64,000 nucleotides of DNA from Flavobacterium sp. GTDB taxonomy: Bacteria; Bacteroidota; Bacteroidia; Flavobacteriales; Flavobacteriaceae. Below, piece after piece: positions 36,697-46,960 of this stretch (position 1 is the first letter of the stretch; every line of letters begins with the position of its first letter). The translations under genes and the position numbers were made by a program. The stretch covers positions 288,443 to 352,442 of the forward strand of contig JADKBW010000001.1 in NCBI GenBank assembly GCA_016714905.1, given 5' to 3'. The notes beneath the pieces were generated by a model. The model saw only the letters and a program-made list of their open reading frames with translations. It had not been told where the DNA came from and searched no databases.

Positions 36697-37371
36697 TTAG
36701 TCTATCTTCTCCAAAGCCTTCTTAACCAATTTCTGTTCACTAGGAAACCATCCTTGAAACATTAAAGTCAAGCCAAAAATCACCAACAAAATGCTAATTA
36801 ATTTCTTAATTTTTAGAATATTTGTTGGGGTCATTTTGCTTCTTAATTGTTTGGCTAAAAGTACTTTGCCAATATCTACAACTAAATAAGTCAGTAATAC
36901 CGTGGAAAAAAAAGTAATCATTCTAGAAGTTTCCAATTCTAATTTTGGACCAATAGTGATGAGAATCATGAACCAAAACAACAAAACACCTACATTGATA
37001 AAATTGAGAAAGAAGCCTTTAAAAAACAATCCGATGTAATTCTTCTTAATAAGTTCCTCGACTGGTATTTCATCTACCTTCTTACTAACTTTTTTTAGTT
37101 TTATAAATGAAATGATGCCATAAGTCAACATCATAATACCTCCAAAAATGAATATTGCGGGATCATTTTTTATAGTTTGAATAAGCCGATAACTACTAAA
37201 ATAAGCGACTGCGATAAACAATACATCGGCTAAGACAACACCAAAATCAAAAACCATGGCAGCTCTAAAACCCTTTACAGCACTGGTTTCTAGTAAAACA
37301 AAAAAAACGGGACCCACTAGAAAGCTGAGAAAAATACCTAAAGGAATGCCCGTAATAATATCTTCGATCAT
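36697..37371 (-). CDS. LysE-family amino-acid exporter-like protein
   Basis: 224 residues with about six membrane helices (near residues 5-28, 38-58, 70-90, 112-135, 145-165, 185-205). The opening IPLGIFLSFLVGPVFFVLLETSAVKGFRAA is the LysE/RhtB signature. Substrate is not predictable. Followed on the same strand, 34 bases further upstream in the gene order, by the GIN-domain protein gene at 37406. Confidence 0.85.
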   Translation of the reverse strand: MIEDIITGIPLGIFLSFLVGPVFFVLLETSAVKGFRAAMVFDFGVVLADVLFIAVAYFSSYRLIQTIKNDPAIFIFGGIMMLTYGIISFIKLKKVSKKVDEIPVEELIKKNYIGLFFKGFFLNFINVGVLLFWFMILITIGPKLELETSRMITFFSTVLLTYLVVDIGKVLLAKQLRSKMTPTNILKIKKLISILLVIFGLTLMFQGWFPSEQKLVKKALEKID

Positions 37372-37405
37372 CTATTGGTTTTGATGTAAAAATAACAATA
37401 AATTT

Positions 37406-38074
37406 TTAATCTTCCTTTTCGTAGATCTTTCCGCCAGCAATGATTTTCTTATTGATTCGCTTTGGATTGCCATAAATATAGACTTTTCCGCCAGCTCTGC
37501 ATTTAGCATCAGCCAAATCAGAAACTCGAACTGATCCTTCGGCACCAGTATTTGCAGTAATTATTGTTGAATTTGTTTGTAATTTTTCTGCCTTATAAAC
37601 GCTTCCTGAATTGAGCAAAACGTCTTGGCTGTCGGCTTTACCCTCAAGGCTTACTTTTGAACCATCGTTCATTTTCACAATTAAATTTTTCACGTCTAAA
37701 GTTAATTCTACAATAGATCCTTCCTTCGTGATAATATCAAAATCTTCTGAAGACACGACTGACTCACTGACGATTCTAGCACCTTCATTTGCCTCTACAG
37801 CGTTCAATTGGGTATAATAAACCAGCGCTGAAATAGCATCTCCGCTCAACATTTTAGTTAATGGCATTCTAATTTTTAATTCGCCATTCTTGTTGATTAA
37901 TTCCACTTCATCCGAACCCGAACCGTTCAAGCTGACTTTGTTTTCATCTGATGGAATTAACATGACATCTATTTGATCAAAAGCGGTCACCTTAGTAAAA
38001 TCACCGACATTTTTCTCTTGAGCAAACAACCATTTTGTAGTCAACAAGACCAATAGAAAACCTATTCTATTCAT
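37406..38074 (-). CDS. Head-GIN-domain (DUF2807) protein
   Basis: 222 residues with a signal peptide (about 1-18). The mature part is a right-handed beta-helix-like repeat typical of GIN/adhesin domains: FTKVTAFDQIDVMLIPSDENKVSLNGSGSDEVEL, VEANEGARIVSE, LNSGSVYKAEKL, RAGGKVYIYGNPKRINKKIIAGGKIY. Likely periplasmic or surface located; role unknown. It lies directly downstream of the RNase R gene, one base apart. Confidence 0.85.
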   Translation of the reverse strand: MNRIGFLLVLLTTKWLFAQEKNVGDFTKVTAFDQIDVMLIPSDENKVSLNGSGSDEVELINKNGELKIRMPLTKMLSGDAISALVYYTQLNAVEANEGARIVSESVVSSEDFDIITKEGSIVELTLDVKNLIVKMNDGSKVSLEGKADSQDVLLNSGSVYKAEKLQTNSTIITANTGAEGSVRVSDLADAKCRAGGKVYIYGNPKRINKKIIAGGKIYEKED

Positions 38075-38075
38075 A

Positions 38076-40255
38076 CTATTCGTTTTTTCTAATAAAATGA
38101 AAATCCAATTGTTTCTTCACTAAATCAGCATTCTTCACTTTGACAATGACTTCATCGCCAAGTTGTAAAATGTTCTTCGAAATCTCGCCAACAAGTGCAT
38201 ATTGCTTATCATCAAACGTATAATAATCGTCTTTGATTTCGCGAATTCTGCACATGCCTTCACATTTATTCTCAATAATTTCTACATAAATTCCCCATTC
38301 CGTAACGCCTGAAATAACACCTAAAAACTCGAGATCTTTGTGATCTTGCATATATTTGACTTGCATGTATTTTATACTATCGCGCTCGGCATTGGTTGCC
38401 AATCCTTCCATATTGGACGAATGTTGGCATTTTTCTTCGTACAATTCCGCATCAACCGATTTTCCTCCATCTAAATAATACTGCAATAATCGATGTACCA
38501 TCACGTCAGGATAACGTCGGATCGGAGAAGTAAAATGAGAATAATAATCGAATGCCAATCCGTAATGACCAATATTATCGGTCGAGTATTTGGCTTTACT
38601 CATACTTCGAATCGTGAGTGTATCTACCAAATTCTGTTCTTTTTTACCGACTACATCATTCAATAAATTGTTCAATGATTTTGAAATATCTGCTTTCGAT
38701 TTGAAATTGATGCTATAACCAAACTTCGAAATGATTGTTTGTAAATTGATTAATTTATCTTCATTCGGCTCATCGTGAATACGATAGACAAAGGTTTTCT
38801 TTTGCTTTCCGATAAACTCAGCGACTTTTCTATTCGCCAGCAACATGAATTCTTCGATTAAATGATTGGCATCTTTGGAGATTTTGAAGTACACGCCTTC
38901 CGGTTCACCAGCATCATTCAAATTGAATTTTACTTCAACTTTATCAAACGAAATCGCGCCTTCATTCATTCTATTGCGTCGCAGGATTTTCGCCAATTCG
39001 TCCAACTTCAAAGTAGCAGCAACAATATCATCGTTTACAACATAAGATTTTCCTGTAATAGAAGTCTCAACAGGAATCGTATTGTTTTTGGTTTCGATAA
39101 TGTACTGCGCTTCTTCATAAGCAAATCGCTGATCCGAAAAAATCACCGTTCTTCCGAACCATTGATTCATCACTTGCGCTTTTTCGTTGATTTCAAAAAT
39201 CGCAGAAAAAGTATATTTCTCTTCTTGAGGTCTTAATGAACAAGCAAAATTAGACAATACTTCTGGCAACATAGGAACGACGCGATCTACTAAATAAACT
39301 GAAGTAGCTCTGTTAAAAGCTTCATCATCTAAGATGGTTCCTTCTTGTAAATAATAAGAAACATCGGCAATGTGAATTCCGATTTCGTAGTTTCCATTCT
39401 CTAATTTTTTGAAAGACAAGGCATCATCAAAATCTTTGGCATCTTTAGGATCAATCGTGAATGTCAATGTTTCACGCATATCACGACGCTTTTTGATTTC
39501 ACTTTCTTGAATGGAAGTATCTATTTTTTGGGCGAATAATTCTACTTCAATCGGGAAGTCATAAGGTAATCCGTATTCGGCTAAAATGGCATGAATCTCG
39601 GTATCATGTTCCCCTGGTTTTCCTAAAACTTTGATAATCGACCCAAACGGACTATCGGCTTTTTTCGGCCAATCTTCAATTTTTGCAATCACCACATAGC
39701 CTTGTTGCGCTTCACCAATTTTGTCTTTGGAATAAAAATATCGGTATACATCTTAGCATTCGCGGTGGTGACAAAGGCAAAATTCTTTTGAATATCAATT
39801 ACACCGACAAACTCAGATTTCGCACGTTCTAAAACTTCAATAACTTCTCCTTCGGGACGTTTTCCTTTTCTACGATTATACACATAAACTTTGACCTTGT
39901 CTTTATCTAAAGCGTGATTGAGATTGTTGGTCGGAATAAATACGTCTTCTTCAAATTCTTCACAAATAAAGTAAGCAGTTTTCCGCGAAGTCATATCAAT
40001 CGTACCTTCGTAATAATCTTGGCTGATCGCTTTGACTAAATACTTTCCAGGTTCCGACTCGATAATGACTTTTTGTGCGGCTAAAATTTTTAGATCTTTG
40101 ATAATTTCGTTTCTACTTTTCGTATCATCAAGTTCTAAAATAGCTGCTATTTGTTTGTAGTTGAAAGGTTTATTAGCGTTTTGAGATAGTATTTTTAATA
40201 TTTTTTCGGAGTACGTTTTCTCCTTTTTTCCAAACTTTTTTGGTTTCTTGCTCAT
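38076..40255 (-). pseudogene. rnr: Ribonuclease R, frameshifted near the N-terminal third
   Basis: Two frames join into a full RNase R of about 726 residues. 40255 to about 39728 carries the basic N-terminus, the winged-helix/cold-shock regions and ends FVTTANAKMYTDIFIPK. About 39728 to 38076 carries the RNB domain (TIDPKDAKDFDDAL with the metal aspartates, RYPDVMVHRLLQYYL) and the S1 domain (LGVISGVTEWGIYVEI). It degrades structured RNA 3' to 5'. A lost A in a run at 39726-39728 breaks the frame: restoring it reads PKDKIGEAQQGYVVIAKIEDW. Everything else is intact, so I expect a sequencing error. Confidence 0.92.
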
Positions 40256-40362
40256 AGTTCATTTTCTTAAAGTTTGAAAATTACAAAATAGTTGTAAGTT
40301 ATAAGTTATAAGTTGGGTGTTTTAATAGAAAAGTAACATTTACTTACCTTTATCAAAAAAAG

Positions 40363-40599
40363 ATGGAAGCATTTGAAGTAATAGCTATATTCAATTTCAC
40401 TCATGAAATCATTGTAATCAAGCATCGGCTGGAACAAGAAGGAATCCCTTATTTTTTTGAAAACGAAGCTACATTAGGAATTGTACCATTTTACAATACA
40501 GCTTTAGGCGGCATTAAACTCAAAGTACATCCCAACGACTTTGAAAACGTTCGATTAATTTTAGAAGAATTGAAAGGTGGAAATTTGACGATTGTTTAA
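40363..40599 (+). CDS. DUF2007-family small protein
   Basis: 78 residues: EVIAIFNFTHEIIVIKHRLEQEGIPYFFENE followed by GGIKLKVHPNDFENVRLILEEL. This ferredoxin-like small domain matches the DUF2007 putative signal-transducing family; biochemical role unknown. It is isolated between divergent RNase R and a 650-base non-coding stretch. Confidence 0.75.
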   Translation: MEAFEVIAIFNFTHEIIVIKHRLEQEGIPYFFENEATLGIVPFYNTALGGIKLKVHPNDFENVRLILEELKGGNLTIV

Positions 40600-41119
40600 G
40601 AGTTTTCAACATCTATTAAAAACAACAAAAAGAAAATTGAAATTTAGATTATTTTATGATGGTTATTATAGCGTGTTAATAGATACAATAACTTTCTATT
40701 TTAAATTTGAATTTTGTAGTTATCTTTTTTTATAACGATTTGTTAACATACTTTCCGGATGATAAATCACTCATTTTGAAGTTTATTTTTAAAACTATTA
40801 ACAGTTGTTCACAAGCAAAAACGAGTTGGTTTTGTAAATAAGTTTAAGATTGTTTTTTGTTAACAAAGTTGTTTGAATCGCGCATAACTTTTCCAAAAAA
40901 AAGCCAAACTAAATTTGTTTTTCTCCTCTCGGTTTTGGATTACAATTTAATCTCACACCAACAAGAAAAAGTTCTGATTTTCTATATTTAGTTATGAACA
41001 ACCCATGTTAAATTAAAGTAAATTGAATATCAAGCGATTAGGAAAAAGTATTAACATAACGTAAAATTAACGATTTACAAATATTAAAACAGCTGATTTT
41101 TAAGCACTTAAATGTTTTG

Positions 41120-41166
41120 GCCACGAATGCACGAATTATTAAAACATGAATTCGTGCATTCGTGGC
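41120..41166. repeat. Perfect 18-bp inverted repeat
   Basis: GCCACGAATGCACGAATT and its exact reverse complement are separated by 11 bases. Elements of the kind gCCACGAATtCACGAATT are, as I recall, dispersed between genes in flavobacteria. A strong RNA hairpin or a protein-binding palindrome is possible. Confidence 0.8.
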
Positions 41167-41225
41167 TAACTTTTTTAATTCATAGATTATGCAACACTTA
41201 AAAGAATTACTTCACCAAGATTGAT

Positions 41226-41233
41226 TAAATTTG
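41226..41233 (+). promoter_or_regulatory. Possible -7 box of rpiB
   Basis: TAAATTTG matches TAnnTTTG and ends 24 bases before the ATG. No TTG at the expected distance. Confidence 0.35.
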
Positions 41234-41257
41234 CCACACATCACAACAATACAAGAA

Positions 41258-41686
41258 ATGAAAATAGCCATAGGAAACGACCACGCCGGACCCGATTATA
41301 AAAAAGCCATTCTAGACATGCTACAAACCAAAGGATATGAAGTCACCAATTACGGAACCGATACTTTTGATAGCGTAGATTATCCAGATTTCGGACATCC
41401 GGTGGCCAACGATGTGAATGACGGGAAAGTTAGTTTTGGCATCGTTATTTGTGGTAGCGGAAACGGAATTGCCATGACGGTGAATAAACATCCCAATGTT
41501 CGTGCGGCACTCTGCTGGACCAAAGAAATTGCGCAATTGGCAAGACAACACAACGATGCGAATATTATCAGTATTCCTGCTCGTTTTACATCGATTCAGC
41601 AGGCTGTTGACATGGTAGAAGTGTTCTTAAATACTTCGTTTGAAGGTGGTAGACATGCCAATAGAGTAGATAAAATTAAATGCTAA
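41258..41686 (+). CDS. rpiB: Ribose-5-phosphate isomerase B
   Basis: 142 residues from the ATG at 41258 (MKIAIGNDHAGPDYK); the frame opens earlier at a TTG inside the promoter box. It interconverts ribose-5-phosphate and ribulose-5-phosphate. GNDHAG at the start, VDYPDFGHPVA, and the phosphate-binding CGSGNGIAMTVNKHPNVRAALC with the catalytic cysteine are all there. Its 3' end overlaps the next gene by seven bases. Confidence 0.95.
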   Translation: MKIAIGNDHAGPDYKKAILDMLQTKGYEVTNYGTDTFDSVDYPDFGHPVANDVNDGKVSFGIVICGSGNGIAMTVNKHPNVRAALCWTKEIAQLARQHNDANIISIPARFTSIQQAVDMVEVFLNTSFEGGRHANRVDKIKC

Positions 41687-42021
41687 AAGTAAATATTCCA
41701 GATTTTGACCTCGTAGAAGACTGCATTTCTTTTGGCAGAAAGGTCGCGCTGTTTACTTTTTTAATTGGTAGCGCCATTCTTGGGGCATATTATATTTTTA
41801 AAGACAGCAGTTTTATTTTTTTGAGTCTTTTATTTATGGTGGCTTCTTTTTTTAGCAATTCGTTTATTTTTATAAAACTGCTCTTTTGTTGGATTGCAAA
41901 TCCGACCTATAGAAATAAAATTCGCAACACGATGCTCTCACTATTACTCAACATTCCAATTGCCTATGCTTATGTCAAAATTGGTTTAGAGATTTATAAC
42001 AGATCATTTTCGATTCACTAA
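41680..42021 (+). CDS. Small membrane protein of unknown function
   Basis: 113 residues with three or four hydrophobic segments (about 23-40, 46-62, 65-78, 88-103). No family recognised. It overlaps rpiB by seven bases and precedes tex by ten, so it is probably translated in one operon rpiB-orf-tex. Confidence 0.6.
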   Translation: MLKVNIPDFDLVEDCISFGRKVALFTFLIGSAILGAYYIFKDSSFIFLSLLFMVASFFSNSFIFIKLLFCWIANPTYRNKIRNTMLSLLLNIPIAYAYVKIGLEIYNRSFSIH

Positions 42022-42031
42022 AATCAACGCC

Positions 42032-44155
42032 ATGAATGCAGTTCAGTTTATTCAAGGTCAAGTCAATACTGCGCCTAAAAATATTGAAAACACCATCAAA
42101 CTTCTCGAAGAAGATTGCACCATTCCCTTTATTTCTCGCTATCGAAAAGATCAAACCGGAAATCTTGACGAAGTTGTTATTGAACAAATTGCCAAGCGAA
42201 AAAAGCAGTTTGATGAAATTGTAAAACGCAAAGAAGCAATTCTAAAATCAATCGATGAGCAGCAAGCATTAACACCAGAATTAGCCAAAAAAATCCAAGA
42301 CAGTTTCGATTTGCAAGAACTCGAAGACTTCTATTTACCTTTTAAAAAGAAGAAAAAAACCAAAGCCGATGTCGCTCGGGAAAACGGATTGGAGCCACTC
42401 GCCAAAATCATCATGGCGCAAAACAATGATGATGTCGAATTTATTGCTTCGCGTTATTTGAACGATAAAGTCGTCAACGAAGACGAAGCTTTACAAGGAG
42501 CAAGAGATATTATTGCCGAATGGATTAACGAAAACACCTATGTTCGAAAATTGTTGCGCAGACTCTTTACTCGAACCGCAACTATAACGACCAAAGTAGT
42601 TAAGACCAAAAAAGACGACGAAAATGCGCAAAAATTTAGTCAGTATTTTGATTGGTCGGAAAACATCACCAAAGCGCCAGCCCATCGATTGTTGGCAATG
42701 CTTCGTGCGGAAAATGAAGGTTTTATAAAAATTAAAGTCGAAATCGAATCTGACGACGCGATTGCCAATATTGAAGACGCCATCATCAAAAAAAATAATG
42801 ATTGTACGCCGCATCTTAAATTGGCGATCGAAGACAGTTATAAAAGATTATTGACTCCAGCCATTTCGAACGAAACCTTGCAAGAAGCCAAAGCCAAAGC
42901 GGATGCGAATTCGATTCAGGTTTTTGCGTCTAATTTGAGTCAATTGTTGTTGGCGCCACCTTTGGGCGAGAAACGAATTTTGGCGATTGATCCCGGCTAT
43001 CGAAGCGGTTGTAAAGTGGTTTGTTTGGATGAAAAAGGCGATTTGCTTTACAACGAAACCATTTATCCTCATGCACCGCAACACGAAGATGCGATTGCGA
43101 TGAAGAAAATTCGCTCGATGGTCAATGCCTATAAAATAGACGCCATTTCTATTGGAAACGGAACCGCATCGAGAGAGACCGAGTTTTTTATTAAGAAAAT
43201 TGCGTTCGATAAACCTGTTCAAGTTTTTGTGGTGAGTGAAGCTGGTGCGTCTGTATATTCCGCATCTAAAATCGCCAGAGAAGAATTTCCCAACTTTGAT
43301 GTTACCGTTCGAGGTTCCGTTTCTATTGGTCGCCGACTTTCAGATCCGTTGGCGGAGTTAGTGAAGATTGATCCAAAATCGATAGGAGTAGGGCAATACC
43401 AGCACGATGTTGATCAAACCAAATTGAAAGAAGAACTAGACACGACGGTTATTCGATGTGTGAATTCGGTTGGCATTAATATCAACACGGCGAGCAAATC
43501 GCTTTTGAGTTATGTCAGTGGCATTGGAGAAAAGTTGGCTGAAAATATTGTTCAATATAGAAATGAAAACGGCCCTTTTCATGACAGAAGAGAATTGAAA
43601 AAAGTGCCGCGATTAGGCGAAAAAGCTTATCAACAAGGCGCTGCATTTATTAGAATTGCGAATGCGAAAAACCCGTTGGATGGTTCGGCGGTGCATCCGG
43701 AAGCGTATCCGATTGTAGAGAAAATGGCGAAAGATTTAAAGATCTCTGTCAACGAATTGATTGCGAATAAAGAAAAAACGGCGCAAATCAAACCGGAAAG
43801 CTATGTGACCGCTGAAATTGGAATTTTAGGATTAAAAGACATTATCAAAGAACTCGAAAAACCCGGATTAGATCCCAGAAAATCTGCCAAAATTTTCGAG
43901 TTTGATCCGAACGTCAAATCGATTAAGGATGTGAGAATCGGAATGATTGTGCCTGGAATCGTGAACAACATTACCAACTTTGGTTGCTTTGTTGATATTG
44001 GAATTAAAGAAAGTGGTTTGGTTCATATTTCTCAACTCAAAGCAGGCTTCGTGTCCGACGTCAATGAAGTGGTAAAATTACATCAGCATGTTGAGGTAAA
44101 AGTAACCGATGTAGATGAAGACCGAAAAAGGATTCAGCTTTCGATGATCTTGTAA
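42032..44155 (+). CDS. tex: Tex-family RNA-binding transcription accessory protein
   Basis: 707 residues with the standard Tex order: helical N-terminal region (about 1-310), YqgF/RNase H-like domain (ILAIDPGYRSGCKVVCLDEKGDLL, about residue 320), helix-hairpin-helix pairs (NINTASKSLLSYVSGIGEKLAENIV) and a C-terminal S1 domain (GMIVPGIVNNITNFGCFVDIGIKESGLVHISQL). It binds nucleic acids at the transcription machinery. Length is slightly below E. coli Tex but normal for the family. Confidence 0.95.
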   Translation: MNAVQFIQGQVNTAPKNIENTIKLLEEDCTIPFISRYRKDQTGNLDEVVIEQIAKRKKQFDEIVKRKEAILKSIDEQQALTPELAKKIQDSFDLQELEDFYLPFKKKKKTKADVARENGLEPLAKIIMAQNNDDVEFIASRYLNDKVVNEDEALQGARDIIAEWINENTYVRKLLRRLFTRTATITTKVVKTKKDDENAQKFSQYFDWSENITKAPAHRLLAMLRAENEGFIKIKVEIESDDAIANIEDAIIKKNNDCTPHLKLAIEDSYKRLLTPAISNETLQEAKAKADANSIQVFASNLSQLLLAPPLGEKRILAIDPGYRSGCKVVCLDEKGDLLYNETIYPHAPQHEDAIAMKKIRSMVNAYKIDAISIGNGTASRETEFFIKKIAFDKPVQVFVVSEAGASVYSASKIAREEFPNFDVTVRGSVSIGRRLSDPLAELVKIDPKSIGVGQYQHDVDQTKLKEELDTTVIRCVNSVGININTASKSLLSYVSGIGEKLAENIVQYRNENGPFHDRRELKKVPRLGEKAYQQGAAFIRIANAKNPLDGSAVHPEAYPIVEKMAKDLKISVNELIANKEKTAQIKPESYVTAEIGILGLKDIIKELEKPGLDPRKSAKIFEFDPNVKSIKDVRIGMIVPGIVNNITNFGCFVDIGIKESGLVHISQLKAGFVSDVNEVVKLHQHVEVKVTDVDEDRKRIQLSMIL

Positions 44156-44173
44156 GGAAATACTAGAAAATAA

Positions 44174-44214
44174 AAATTCCAAATTCCAATAGATATTATT
44201 GGAATTTGGAATTT
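44174..44214. terminator. Perfect 18-bp bidirectional hairpin between tex and tatA
   Basis: AAATTCCAAATTCCAATA and its exact reverse complement flank a 5-base loop. It lies between the convergent tex and tatA stop codons. The stem ends are AT-rich, consistent with a terminator working in both directions. Confidence 0.75.
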
Positions 44215-44233
44215 ATCAGTCTAAAACACCTGA

Positions 44234-44407
44234 TTATTTCGTTTCGTCTGATTTTTTATCAGCAGGTTGTTCGTCTTTTGCAGCGTTTTTAAATTCTTTG
44301 ATTCCGCTACCCAAGCCTTTCATTAATTCTGGAATTTTCTTCCCTCCGAAAAGTAAAAGAACCACCAATAATATAATAAGAATTTCTGTAATGCCTAATC
44401 TTCCCAT
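44234..44407 (-). CDS. tatA: Twin-arginine translocase TatA-type subunit
   Basis: 57 residues from the ATG at 44407 (MGRLGITEILIILLVVLLLFGGKKIPELMKGLG); a longer frame upstream adds a polar stretch not typical of TatA. One membrane helix, the FGG hinge, the amphipathic helix KIPELMKGLGSGIKEFKNA and an acidic tail are classic TatA/E. It would form the Tat pore for folded proteins. No tatC in this window, so it must be elsewhere. Confidence 0.9.
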   Translation of the reverse strand: MGRLGITEILIILLVVLLLFGGKKIPELMKGLGSGIKEFKNAAKDEQPADKKSDETK

Positions 44408-44571
44408 GTTGAAATAATTTGTTGCCGAAGCAAAATTGGTAATATATAACGTCACAAAGATATACAGAATTATGAATAGTTTTCTTTTAATAGCAAATAT
44501 TTATGACTCCGATGCGCTAGCCTAAAGATGGGATTCGGTATATTCACAATAACTCCTCAAACATTAATTTC

Positions 44572-44579
44572 TATATTTG
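44572..44579 (+). promoter_or_regulatory. Possible -7 box of the M23 peptidase gene
   Basis: TATATTTG matches TAnnTTTG and ends 17 bases before the ATG at 44597. No TTG at the expected spacing. Confidence 0.4.
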
Positions 44580-44596
44580 CATTCTAAATAAAGAGC

Positions 44597-45463
44597 ATGT
44601 CGGAAAAGAGACTCAAACGTCAATTAATTAAGAAGAAACTATTTACAAAAAACCGCTTGGTGATTTTGAATGAGGATTCTTTTGAAGAAATTTTTTCTTT
44701 GCGTTTGACCTTGATGAATGTTTTTGTAGTAGCTACCATAGGAGCTATTCTAATCATCACAATCACTACATTTCTTATTGCTTTTACACCATTACGGGAG
44801 TTTATTCCAGGCTATGCTTCTGATGAACTGAAAAGAAATGCAACAGAATTAGCCTTAAAATCGGATTCTTTGTCAAATTCGATCAAAAAAAATGAAGCAT
44901 ATATTGCTTCGATAAAGAGAATACTTACAGGCGATTTAGACTATGCTAAATTCAGTAAAGATTCTATTTATGCTGCCCAATTTGACGAAAAATCGGAAGA
45001 AAATAAGCCCAGTAAAGCAGAATTAGAAATACGAAATAAAGTAAATCAAGAAGATAAATACAATCTTTTCGAAAAGGCGCAACCAAAAGTGAATAGCGTC
45101 CTTTTTGCCCCAGTTAAGGGGTCTATTACGGAAAGATTTAGTTTAAGAAACAAACATTTTGCAGTAGATATTGCCGTTGCTAAGGACACTCCAATTAAAG
45201 CCGCATTGAATGGCGCAGTTATTTTTGCTGATTGGACACCAACAACAGGAAACGTAATTATTGTTAGACATAATAATGGATTCTTAACCGTATACAAACA
45301 CGCTGCTTCACTCACCAAAAGCCAAGGCGATGTAGTCCGAACAGGAGAAGTCATAGCCTTAGCAGGATCTACTGGAAAAGAATCAACAGGAGTGCATTTG
45401 CATTTTGAATTATGGAAAGATGGATACGCCATCGACCCCACGCAATTTATCGAATTTGAATAA
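44597..45463 (+). CDS. M23-family peptidase with one membrane helix
   Basis: 288 residues. A basic N-terminal tail, one membrane helix (about residues 33-58), a coiled region (about 70-150) and a C-terminal LytM domain. The zinc site is visible: H in NKHFAVDIAV with the aspartate four residues on, and the HLHFE signature near residue 272. M23 enzymes cut peptide crosslinks of peptidoglycan; membrane-anchored ones with coiled coils often act in cell division or growth. Followed after six bases by the GH3-type gene. Confidence 0.92.
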   Translation: MSEKRLKRQLIKKKLFTKNRLVILNEDSFEEIFSLRLTLMNVFVVATIGAILIITITTFLIAFTPLREFIPGYASDELKRNATELALKSDSLSNSIKKNEAYIASIKRILTGDLDYAKFSKDSIYAAQFDEKSEENKPSKAELEIRNKVNQEDKYNLFEKAQPKVNSVLFAPVKGSITERFSLRNKHFAVDIAVAKDTPIKAALNGAVIFADWTPTTGNVIIVRHNNGFLTVYKHAASLTKSQGDVVRTGEVIALAGSTGKESTGVHLHFELWKDGYAIDPTQFIEFE

Positions 45464-45469
45464 AAGAAG

Positions 45470-46957
45470 ATGTCTTTAAAAACGATTGCTGCCAAAATAT
45501 TTGCTGATTACATCTATAAAAAAACCAAGCGTTGGGCGAATAATCCTATTCAAACCCAGCAGTATGTTTTTGATGATTTGATTCAAAAAGCAAGAAAAAC
45601 TCGGTTTGGTAAAGACCATAATTTTGATGCTGTTCTATCGCACAAAGATTTCGCAAAACAAGTTCCGATTAGAGATTATGAAGGACTACGAAACTATGTA
45701 GATCGGGTTGTTCAAGGAGAAGAGAACATTCTTTGGCCAGGAAAACCATTGTATTTCGCCAAGACATCGGGAACGACTTCTGGCGCTAAATACATTCCAC
45801 TCACCAAAGAGTCAATGCCCTATCACATCGAAGCGGCACGAAATGCAATTTTACATTACATACACGAAACAGGAAACGCAGAATTTGTAGATGGTAAGAT
45901 GATTTTTTTACAAGGAAGTCCGATTTTAGAAGAAAAAAACGGGATTCAATTGGGCAGACTTTCTGGAATTGTTGCTCACTATGTCCCAAATTATTTACAG
46001 AAAAATAGACTTCCCTCATTAGAAACAAATTGAATTGAAGATTGGGAAACTAAAGTTGATGCGATTGTTGACGAAACAATTAATGAAAACATGACGGTCA
46101 TTTCTGGAATTCCGTCTTGGGTTCAAATGTATTTTGAAAAACTTCAAGAGAAAGCGCAAAAACCTGTCGGAACGCTATTTAAGAATTTCAATCTGTTTAT
46201 TTACGGCGGCGTGAATTACGAACCTTATCGTGCTAAATTTGAAAATTTAATTGGACGAAAAGTCGATAGTATCGAATTATTTCCAGCGTCGGAGGGTTTC
46301 TTTGCCTATCAAGATTCTCAGAACGAAAAGGGAATGTTGCTACTCTTAAATTCAGGAATCTTTTACGAATTTATAAGAGTCGATGAATTTCACAATGAAA
46401 ATCCAAAGCGTCATACGATTGGCGAAGTAGAAATAGGCGTCAATTATGTCTTAATCATCTCTACTAATGCAGGACTTTGGGCATATAATATTGGTGATAC
46501 GGTACAGTTTACTTCGACGAATCCATATCGCGTTATTGTCTCTGGAAGAATCAAACATTTTATTTCTGCATTTGGTGAGCATGTTATTGCGAAAGAAGTG
46601 GAACAAGCGATGCAAGAAGCACTGATTGGAACAGCAATTCGAATTAATGAATTTACAGTTGCGCCGCAAATCACCCCAAAGTCGGGTTTACCCTATCACG
46701 AATGGTTTATCGAATTTGAAAATCCGCCAGAAGACGAAAGCAGTTTTATTGAAGCGATAGAACAATCGATGAGAGCTCAAAATGTCTATTACGACGATTT
46801 GATTCAAGGAAATGTTTTGCAAAAACTTAAAATTACTAAAGTAGCGAAGAATGGCTTTCAAGATTATATGAAATCAATCGGGAAATTAGGTGGCCAAAAT
46901 AAGATTCCCAGATTAAGTAATGATAGAGCTATTGTTGATAAGCTACAAAGTTACTAA
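45470..46957 (+). pseudogene. GH3-family adenylating protein with in-frame stop
   Basis: 496 codons of one frame with a TGA at 46031-46033 (codon 188). The GH3 auxin-responsive family belongs to the ANL adenylating enzymes: the ATP-binding motif reads AKTSGTTSGAKYIPL near residue 102, and the second half contains FNLFIYGGVNYEPYR, SIELFPASEGFFAYQ and the GRIKHFISAFGEHV hinge. Around the stop the text reads LETN-stop-IEDWETKVDA; related proteins have another residue there, and TGC to TGA (Cys to stop) would be one substitution. This is either a genuine nonsense mutation or one error. The whole sequence is otherwise free of damage. Bacterial role unclear. Confidence 0.85.
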
Positions 46958-46960
46958 GAG

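Larger units (their letters stand above)
40600..41257. other. Long non-coding stretch before rpiB
   Basis: No open frame or RNA gene recognised over 658 bases. It is very AT-rich, holds the palindrome at 41120-41166, and ends with a TAnnTTTG box (TAAATTTG, 41226-41233) 24 bases before the rpiB ATG. Confidence 0.5.
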
